Shown: positions 1 through 5,144 of the stretch, piece after piece
Numbering within the stretch: the first letter of the stretch is position 1
Layout: every line of letters starts with the position of its first letter
Source: Thermoplasmatales archaeon ex4484_36
GTDB taxonomy: Archaea; Thermoplasmatota; Penumbrarchaeia; Penumbrarchaeales; EX4484-36
NCBI GenBank assembly: GCA_002254765.1
Contig: NJDV01000075.1
Location: 1-7,011, forward strand
Direction of reading: 5' to 3'
DNA length: 7,011 bases
Position numbers and translations under genes: made by a program
Notes under the pieces: model-generated
Seen by the model: the letters and a program-made list of their open reading frames with translations, nothing else
Told to the model about the DNA's origin: nothing
Database searches by the model: none

Positions 1-395
1 TATACCACGAGGCGGAGGACGAGGTGTCCATACACGACCTGCCCTCCCTTGAGAAGAAGGAGAGGGGTGAGGAGGGCCTTGGGTGGGTTTCAGCTGCAGG
101 ACCAGTATTTGACGAGGCCGCCCCCGGGCCCTACTTCGGCGAGGCCATGGAGCTTGAGTCCGTGGAGGTGGACGAGGAGAGCGGTGTGGTGGATTGGAGT
201 GAGGTGAAAGAGGAGGAGATAGAGGAGAAGCTGAAACCCGAGGACCTGCTACCTGAGGGGGTCTCCGCTGACGAGATCGAGGTGGAGGTGCCAGAGGAGC
301 CTCCCATCTCACCCCCACCCCAGGTCCCCGAGCCCCCCTCTCCTCCACCGCCGCCACCGCTGACCAAGGCCAAGGATGATGAGAGTGAGGAGTAG
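1..395 (+). CDS. Acidic, proline-rich tail protein (5' end uncertain, possibly partial)
   Basis: I do not recognise a family. The frame is open to the left edge (first whole codon at position 3) and ends at TAG 393-395. The visible part is strongly acidic, with many Glu/Asp runs, followed by a proline-rich stretch (about positions 297-360, including a run of six prolines) and a short charged end (KAKDDESEE). It looks intrinsically disordered and shows no membrane segment or catalytic motif. Two readings are possible. It may be the C-terminal tail of a larger protein entering from the left, since the upstream codons YHEAEDE have the same acidic composition. Or it may be a complete 123-residue protein starting at GTG 24, since GGAGG at 14-18 lies 5 bases before it. 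The next gene starts 5 bases after the stop, so the two are very probably co-transcribed. Real coding is likely; function is unknown. Confidence 0.7.
   Translation, partial: YHEAEDEVSIHDLPSLEKKERGEEGLGWVSAAGPVFDEAAPGPYFGEAMELESVEVDEESGVVDWSEVKEEEIEEKLKPEDLLPEGVSADEIEVEVPEEPPISPPPQVPEPPSPPPPPPLTKAKDDESEE
387..392 (+). promoter_or_regulatory. Ribosome-binding site for the CarA-like gene
   Basis: GAGGAG lies 8 bases before ATG 401 and overlaps the end of the upstream gene. A second GAGGAG (395-400) touches the ATG and is too close to act. This supports ATG 401 as the start and an operon-internal position. Confidence 0.5.
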
Positions 396-400
396 AGGAG

Positions 401-1438
401 ATGGCCCTGCTCGGCTACGCCCTTCACCCCGGTGGAGAGATCTTTCAGGCAAGGGGTTACGGAGATGCTGGAATATCCACGGGGCCCCTCACCCCTGTCG
501 TGGGTTGGGGAAGTGAGGTCTCTGTACTCACCATGCCGGCCATGCTGGGCAGGGTGCTTCTTTTCACCTCCCCTCTGGTGGGGAGTGTGGGGTACACGCC
601 CCTCACCGAGCAGTCGGACCGACTCACCCCGGCAGGAGTAGTGGCGAGGGAGATCCTCGACTACCCCTCCTATGTAAAGTTCTTCAAGCCCCTTTTCTAC
701 CTCCTGAAGCACGAGGGGAAAAGGGCTGTGACCTCTCTGGATGTGGAGCTCGTTCTTGGGTGGGGTGTGGGAAGGAGGGTGGCTGTTATAGCTGCCCACG
801 ACAGCCAGAGGGGGGAGAGGTACCTGAAGAGAGCCATGAAAATCCTGGAGGGAGGAGGTGAGCTTCCCTGGAGCGGTGAGCTGAGTGTTCCAAAGCCCAT
901 TAGCAGACCCGCGGAGGGCCTGAGATTAGCACTTCTGGACCTGGGAAGGAACCTCTCCTTGGAGAGGACCCTGTCCTCACTGGGACAGCTTGATATCTAC
1001 CCCCCCTCAGCGATCCCTCCGCTTCAGTACGATATTCTCGTTATAAGCAGCGGCCCCGGGGAGCCGGTGGACGGGCGGGTAGAGGGTTATGTCAGGGCCG
1101 CCCTTGATAAGTGGCTTGGCTCCCGCCCCGTAGTGGCGGTGGGTCACGGGGCCCTGGCGCTGTTTAAGTGCATAGGTGTTGGTCTTGAGTGGAAAGAGGA
1201 GAGGGGCGTTGTGGAGATCCTGAGACCCTTTGGGGGGGGTTTCAGGGGGGAGGCAGTAATACTGCACAGCTTAAGGCCCCTCCCCGACGGCTGGGAAGTG
1301 GTGCTTCAGGGGGAAGGGGTAGGGGGAAGAGAGGATATCGCCTGGGTGAGCGGGGAGGAGAGGGTGGGCTGCTTGATAACGGAGGACACCGGTGAGGGCA
1401 TCCTTCCCATCCTTGAAGCTCTGGAGGTGCTGCGGTGA
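401..1438 (+). CDS. CarA-like protein (carbamoyl-phosphate synthetase small-subunit paralogue) lacking the amidotransferase triad
   Basis: The 345 residues follow the CarA layout from end to end. The N-terminal small-chain domain spans about residues 1-120: ALLGYALHPGGEIFQARGYG resembles the CarA start, and FTSPLVGSVG (55-64) matches the family's FTYPLIGNYG. A class I glutamine amidotransferase-like domain spans about 175-340: LLDLGRN (178-184) matches LDFGVKRN, and SSGPGEP (216-222) matches SNGPGDP. At the nucleophile elbow, where CarA has GICLGH, this protein has AVGHG, putting Gly248 in the cysteine position. The terminal QYHPE motif becomes LITED (325-329), so Thr327 and Asp329 replace the catalytic His and Glu. 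I infer that it cannot hydrolyse glutamine and may be structural or ligand-binding. No CarB is present in the window. It sits between the acidic-tail gene and an unassigned gene, overlapping the latter by 4 bases. The CarA relationship is recognised by eye; overall identity is low. Confidence 0.75.
   Translation: MALLGYALHPGGEIFQARGYGDAGISTGPLTPVVGWGSEVSVLTMPAMLGRVLLFTSPLVGSVGYTPLTEQSDRLTPAGVVAREILDYPSYVKFFKPLFYLLKHEGKRAVTSLDVELVLGWGVGRRVAVIAAHDSQRGERYLKRAMKILEGGGELPWSGELSVPKPISRPAEGLRLALLDLGRNLSLERTLSSLGQLDIYPPSAIPPLQYDILVISSGPGEPVDGRVEGYVRAALDKWLGSRPVVAVGHGALALFKCIGVGLEWKEERGVVEILRPFGGGFRGEAVILHSLRPLPDGWEVVLQGEGVGGREDIAWVSGEERVGCLITEDTGEGILPILEALEVLR
1423..1429 (+). promoter_or_regulatory. 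Strong ribosome-binding site fixing a GTG start
   Basis: GGAGGTG followed by 5 bases and then GTG 1435. It lies inside the last codons of the CarA-like gene and settles GTG 1435, within the GTGA stop/start overlap, as the start of the 440-residue protein. Confidence 0.8.
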
Positions 1439-2757
1439 GGGACATCACACTCCTTGAGTGCAAGGATGCCCTGAAGCGGGCGTGGAAGGAGATTGAAGGC
1501 ACATCCCTCTACCTTGAGACTAAAGACCTTCTGAACGGCGATGTGTCCTTCCCTCAGCAGGAGCCTGCAGAGGACTTAGAGAGCGTCTGGGAGGAGGAGT
1601 TTCAGGAGAAGATCCCCGAGAGATTCCTTGAGAAGCGTTCAGCTCTCGGGAGCGCCCCCCCCGGGGAGATGCTCTATGTATCTTTCGTTGAGGTGGGTGA
1701 GGCGGGGAGTAGATGGCTCTTAACAGCAGAGATGCTGGACGTTTTTGAGATGGGGGGGAAAGTGGGGGTGTGGAGCGGAGAGAACCTTGCGGTGACGCCG
1801 CCCTTCACCTTGAGGCCTCAGGAGGGGAGAGTGATGGCGGAGCTCTCCACCATTATTCCCACAGTCCTTGGGCTCCCCGAGGGAGTCTATGGGGTGCTCT
1901 ACGGTCTTAAGAGATACGGAAGGGTCCTGAGGCTTCACCAGGTGGCCCAGGGCCACCCACCCCTATTTAAAGGCCTCGCTGAGGTCTTCTCCCTTGAGTG
2001 GGAGAAGAGAATCCTTCCACACCTCTCAGGATACCTGGGTTCTTTCTCCTCCGATGGTGCGGCTGCCTCTCTCAACATGGAGGGTCTCCTTGCGATGCAG
2101 CTCCTCCCGGAGTACCTTAAGGAAGGGGAGAGATTAGAGAATCTAGAGGAGGAAGCTGTGTGGGAGGGCATGGGGTCAGGGCCGCTCAAGATGAGGGTAG
2201 CGTATGTAATGGAGGCACTGAGGCGATCCCTCCCCCTTCCTAAGATATTCCATCTGAGCCGCTTTGACCCACTCTACGTACAGAAGCTCTGGAAAATCGT
2301 AAAACTCATGAAGAAGATCAAGGAGGAGGCATCCGGGGGCTTTGTATTCACCACCGCCCAGGTGGGTTTACTGAAGAAGGCCACCCGCTTCTCCATACCC
2401 CTCACGGTGCTTCACGAGTGGACTGGGATGGAAGTTGAGGAGCTCTCCCAGGAGATGAGGAGGTTCTCCATAGGTTACAGGCTGAACCTTCCCCATGAGG
2501 TAAACCCCCTCCTGCCCTCCATCTTCAGGACGGCCCTTCTGAGGGGCGAGGGGAGGCATGCAGCCCTCAGGTTGGACCCAGAGGGGAGGCTCCTTCCCGT
2601 GCCGATGAAGGCCCTTGAGGAGTACCGCTGGGAAGGGGAGAGGCTACTTAGGGAGGACGGGCTAGAGATTGTGGAGGCTGGGGGGGAGGGAGCCATCTTC
2701 TTCACCCCTTCTTTCGGGCTCAAGGAATACTTCCCCGCCCTTCGGGAAAGTTATTAA
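1435..2757 (+). CDS. Conserved-looking hypothetical protein, 440 aa, partner of the CarA-like protein
   Basis: I do not recognise this protein. It is soluble-looking, with no signal peptide or membrane segment. The N-terminal ~70 residues are acidic and helix-prone (around EDLESVWEEEFQEKI, 46-60). Residues ~78-170 look like a beta-rich domain (YVSFVEVGEAGSRWLLTAEM, then a Gly/Val-rich part). Residues ~215-300 are helical, with a basic stretch (KLWKIVKLMKKIKEE, 284-298). Residues ~322-348 (PLTVLHEWTGMEVEELSQEM and following) could form a helix-turn-helix, but this is only a pattern impression. There is no P-loop, metal-binding cluster or recognised catalytic motif. The GTG start is fixed by GGAGGTG five bases upstream and overlaps the CarA-like stop by 4 bases. 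The two are therefore translationally coupled and probably work together. The gene ends at TAA 2755-2757. Coding is near certain; function is unknown. Confidence 0.85.
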   Translation: MRDITLLECKDALKRAWKEIEGTSLYLETKDLLNGDVSFPQQEPAEDLESVWEEEFQEKIPERFLEKRSALGSAPPGEMLYVSFVEVGEAGSRWLLTAEMLDVFEMGGKVGVWSGENLAVTPPFTLRPQEGRVMAELSTIIPTVLGLPEGVYGVLYGLKRYGRVLRLHQVAQGHPPLFKGLAEVFSLEWEKRILPHLSGYLGSFSSDGAAASLNMEGLLAMQLLPEYLKEGERLENLEEEAVWEGMGSGPLKMRVAYVMEALRRSLPLPKIFHLSRFDPLYVQKLWKIVKLMKKIKEEASGGFVFTTAQVGLLKKATRFSIPLTVLHEWTGMEVEELSQEMRRFSIGYRLNLPHEVNPLLPSIFRTALLRGEGRHAALRLDPEGRLLPVPMKALEEYRWEGERLLREDGLEIVEAGGEGAIFFTPSFGLKEYFPALRESY

Positions 2758-2758
2758 T
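2751..2758 (+). promoter_or_regulatory. TATA-like box for ubiX
   Basis: TTATTAAT overlaps the stop codon of the preceding gene. Its centre lies about 25 bases before GTG 2780, the usual archaeal TATA-to-transcription-start distance, and no Shine-Dalgarno sequence precedes that GTG. This fits a leaderless ubiX transcript. Confidence 0.5.
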
Positions 2759-2767
2759 GGGGCATGC

Positions 2768-2773
2768 TTTTTT
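2768..2773 (+). terminator. Possible T-tract terminator of the CarA-like operon
   Basis: A run of six T lies 10 bases after the stop of the 440-residue gene and before ubiX. Archaeal transcription often ends at such non-template T tracts without a hairpin. The run is short, so the call is tentative. Confidence 0.35.
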
Positions 2774-2779
2774 GATTGC

Positions 2780-3367
2780 GTGCAAAGGAAAAGGTTTTTT
2801 CTCGGGATAACGGGGGCCTCTGGGGTGATATACGGCCTGAGGCTCTTAGAAGAACTCAACAGGAGGGGTGGGGAGGTACACGTAGCGGTCTCCGCTGGGG
2901 GCTGGGACCTCCTCAGAAGGGAGGTGGGGGTGGGGAGGAAGAAGCTGGAGGAGCTCTCGGCTAGCCTCCACGACTCCTCCGAGATGGACACGCCCCTATC
3001 CTCCGGGAGCTTCAAACTCGACGGTTCTGTTATAGCTCCCTGCACGGTCTCAACAGCATCGAAGATCGCCTGCGGGGTCCAAGACAACCTCATCACCCGG
3101 GCAGCCTCTGTGGCCCTCAAAGAGCGTTGGCCCCTTCTGCTTCTGATCAGGGAGACCCCCCTCCCAGCCCCCGTTCTCAGGTCACTGACATACCTTTCCG
3201 AGATCGGCGTCACCATCATGCCTGCCTCCCCAGCATTCTACCTCTCCCCCCGGGGTGTAGATGACCTCGTTGACTTTATTGTCAGAAGGATTCTGGCACA
3301 CTTGGGATATGAGGATTCCGCTGAGCCCTACAGGCCCCCGGAGGAGACCTCTAAGAAGTTGGGTTGA
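2780..3367 (+). CDS. ubiX: Flavin prenyltransferase UbiX (UbiX/Pad1 family)
   Basis: UbiX attaches a dimethylallyl unit to FMN, making the prenylated flavin used by UbiD-type decarboxylases; it is a soluble cytoplasmic enzyme that forms oligomers. From GTG 2780 the protein has 195 residues, the normal family length. Visible family motifs in order: the N-terminal flavin-binding GITGASG (9-15), SGSF (75-78), APCTVST (86-92), DNLITRA (102-108), RETP (124-127) containing the conserved Arg-Glu pair, PAFY (151-154) with the family tyrosine, and VDFIVRRIL (164-172). The frame is open further upstream (ATG 2669), but that extension overlaps the preceding gene and precedes the normal UbiX start, so GTG 2780 is preferred; it gives MQRKRFFLGITGASG. 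No UbiD partner is in the window. A TATA-like box about 25 bases upstream suggests its own leaderless transcript. Confidence 0.93.
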   Translation: MQRKRFFLGITGASGVIYGLRLLEELNRRGGEVHVAVSAGGWDLLRREVGVGRKKLEELSASLHDSSEMDTPLSSGSFKLDGSVIAPCTVSTASKIACGVQDNLITRAASVALKERWPLLLLIRETPLPAPVLRSLTYLSEIGVTIMPASPAFYLSPRGVDDLVDFIVRRILAHLGYEDSAEPYRPPEETSKKLG

Positions 3368-3417
3368 ACTGGAGACGGTGGAAGGGGAAAACATCCGTCA
3401 ACCTCCCCCGGGAAGGC

Positions 3418-3426
3418 TTTTATATT
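3418..3426 (+). promoter_or_regulatory. TATA box for the exonuclease gene
   Basis: TTTTATATT in the 79-base gap after ubiX is centred 25 bases before ATG 3447, and no ribosome-binding site lies in front of that ATG. The spacing predicts a leaderless transcript starting at the ATG. The rest of the gap (3368-3446) shows nothing else I can identify. Confidence 0.65.
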
Positions 3427-3446
3427 GCTTCGTCAAGCTTTAAACC

Positions 3447-4024
3447 ATGCTTCTTCAAACCTTTCTTCATCTCCCCGGGGTGGGGGAGATCAGGGAGAGG
3501 AGGATATGGATGGAGGGGGTAGAGAGCTGGGATGATTATCTCGCCTCCCCCCCTCCCCGGGGGGTGGGGGAGAGGCTGAAGAAGAGGCATGACAGAATGT
3601 TGATTGAGCTTAAGGGGGCCCTTGGGAGGGGGCAGTGGCACAGGTTCTCCACCCTTCTCCCCCACTCCCACCGCTGGAGGCTCTTTGACCCCCTGGGGGA
3701 GAGAGCGGCGTACCTGGATATTGAAAGCGACACTACCCCGGGGTTCTCCCCCCTCTACCTCATCTCGACCTGATGCACACGGCAAGGAAGACAGGATTGA
3801 AAGGGGGTCTTAAAGCGGTGGAGAGGGCCCTGGGCATTGAGAGGGAGGTGGAGGTGGCGGATGTAAACGGTGAGGTGGCGGTTAGGCTCTGGAGGCTCTG
3901 GGAGAGGGAGCGCTCCCGGGGTGCCCTCAAACTGCTCCTTAAGTATAACAAGGAGGACGTGAAGAACCTGGAGCCCCTTGCCAGGAGGCTCTACGAGGCG
4001 CTTAAGGCGAAGACCCTTTTCTGA
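3447..4024 (+). pseudogene. YprB-type RNase H-like 3'-5' exonuclease gene with internal deletion and frameshift
   Basis: Two adjacent frames carry the two ends of one protein. The first (3447-3773, 108 aa) opens with TFLHLPGVGEIRERRIW and reaches LDIES (90-94), the first acidic exonuclease motif. It then runs into unrelated residues and stops at TGA 3771. The second frame reads HLDLMHTARKTGLKGGLKAV from about 3761, continues through LLKYNKEDVKNL (the YNxxD third exonuclease motif) and ends at TGA 4022. Archaeal YprB relatives have these in a single chain with roughly 50-65 more residues between them, including the middle Asn/Asp motif. That segment is absent, so even a repaired frame would lack a catalytic aspartate. 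The junction lies between about 3737 and 3760. ATG 3773 overlaps the first stop (TGATG), so re-initiation could make an 83-residue fragment. The cause may be real decay or an assembly error. Confidence 0.75.
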
Positions 4025-5088
4025 TCACTTCTTCCTCAGGAGATCGTGGGCGATCACTATTTTCTGGATTTCGCTTGTCCCCTCGTATATTTCCGTGACC
4101 TTGGCGTCCCGATAGAGCCTCTCAACCTTGCTACCTGTGAGATAGCCGTAGCCCCCGTGTAACTGCACATGTCCTTGAGAGTGGCTGCATGGTGCACCAG
4201 CAGCCTTGAAGCGTCAATCCTTGTGGATGCCTCCGCCAGCATCCACTGTGTCGCCTGGAACTTCCTCAGGGGCTTGCCAAACTGGATTCTCTCATTGACG
4301 TATTTGATGGATTCATCTAGGGCGGCCTGGGCAATTCCCACGGCCTGTGCACCTATGCCTATGCGACCCCCATCCAGTATTGCAAGTCCCATCTGAAAGC
4401 CCTCCCCTTCGGAAGCTAGGATGTTCTCCTCCGGTACCTCTACGTTGTCAAAGACCAGCTCGGCGGTGGTAGAGGCCCTCATGCCCATTTTGTCCTCAAT
4501 TGTCCCGTAGGTGAACCCCTCGGTGCCCTTTTCCACAGCCAATATAAGCATCCCGTCACGGCCCTTCTTCGGGTCGGTTGTGGCGAAGACCAGGACAACA
4601 TCTGCCTCGTTCCCGGCGGTTATGAAGACCTTGTTCCCGTTTAGGACATAGTGGTCCCCCTCCTTCACCGCCCGGGTCCTTACGGCGGAGGCGTCTGAGC
4701 CTGCCTGGGGTTCGGTTAAGGCGAAGGCCCCCAGCTTCCTTCCCGTTGCCAGGTCCTTCAGGTATTTCTCTTTCAGGCGCTCGCTCCCCCAGCGGTATAT
4801 GGGGTAGGTGGCCACCGAGTTGTGGACAGCCATTAGGACCCCGGTGGACGAGCAGGCCTTTGATATCTCCTCTATGGCCACGACATAGTGGCGGTAGTCG
4901 AGCCCCATACCCCCCCACTCCTTGGGGATTATAACCCCCATAAGGCCTTCCCTAGCCATTTTTTTCAAGTTCTCACGGGCAAATATGCCTTCTCTATCGA
5001 GCCTCTCAGCCTCAGGGGCAATCTCCTTCTCTGCAAACTCCCTCACCCTGCGCCTGAAGCTCTCAAGTTCGTCGTCGTATATGAACAC
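4025..5088 (-). pseudogene. Acyl-CoA dehydrogenase gene with internal deletion and frameshift near the C-terminus
   Basis: Acyl-CoA dehydrogenases are FAD enzymes that oxidise acyl-CoA to enoyl-CoA and pass electrons to ETF. The chain begins at GTG 5088 (MFIYDDELESFRRRVREFAE), chosen because GGAGGTG lies 5 bases upstream. Family landmarks follow: EWGGMGLDY, ALTEPQAGSD (FAD/substrate signature), GNKVFITAG, the DKMGMRAS segment, GRIGIGAQAVGIAQAA and ERIQFGKPL. After AATLKDM the frame becomes unrelated and stops at TAG 4057-4059. The neighbouring frame resumes the expected C-terminus from about 4168 ([20 protein letters not shown]), then IYEGTSEIQ with the catalytic Glu at 4082-4084, ending LLRKK with TGA 4027-4025. 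About 27 codons of the C-terminal helical domain are missing between the two and the frame shifts by one. As written, the product is truncated and lacks the catalytic base. It converges on the exonuclease gene with no gap. Confidence 0.8.
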
Positions 5089-5093
5089 TGAAA

Positions 5094-5100
5094 CACCTCC
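5094..5100 (-). promoter_or_regulatory. Ribosome-binding site deciding the acyl-CoA dehydrogenase start
   Basis: On the - strand GGAGGTG is followed by 5 bases (TTTCA) and GTG 5088. This makes GTG 5088 the start rather than the upstream in-frame TTG 5112. Confidence 0.8.
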
Positions 5101-5131
5101 GGGGGGAATCAAACCTTAAACGGCGGGGTGG

Positions 5132-5144
5132 TTTTTATTTTTTT
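5132..5144 (-). promoter_or_regulatory. Candidate A/T-rich promoter element for the acyl-CoA dehydrogenase gene
   Basis: The - strand reads AAAAAAATAAAAA, overlapping the antiporter stop codon. If used as a TATA box it would start transcription near 5112, leaving a short leader that includes the ribosome-binding site. A second candidate, TTTAAGG (5114-5120), would start near 5092 and remove that site, so it is less likely. The gap between these two genes is only 46 bases. Confidence 0.35.

Noticed and set aside
131..799. Long - strand open frame opposite the acidic and CarA-like genes
   Set aside because: Its protein is Ser/Pro/Gly low-complexity sequence produced by reading acidic and proline codons backwards; the + strand frames have family similarity and ribosome-binding sites.
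1230..1252. G8 and G6 runs in the CarA-like gene as a possible indel error
   Set aside because: CarA-like sequence continues in the same frame on both sides and the frame ends at a well-formed coupled stop/start, so the frame appears correct.
2669..2779. Upstream extension of UbiX from ATG 2669
   Set aside because: It adds 37 residues overlapping the preceding gene and ahead of the normal UbiX N-terminus; GTG 2780 fits the family length and the TATA spacing.
3740..4172. Programmed frameshifting or introns to explain the two broken genes
   Set aside because: In both genes family sequence is missing, not merely shifted, so neither a ribosomal slip nor removal of extra sequence would restore the proteins; no slippery heptamer or inserted segment is seen.
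5089..5112. TTG 5112 as start of the acyl-CoA dehydrogenase
   Set aside because: The in-frame GGAGGTG at 5100-5094 is a ribosome-binding site for GTG 5088, and the extra residues MIPPGGVS come from reading that site.
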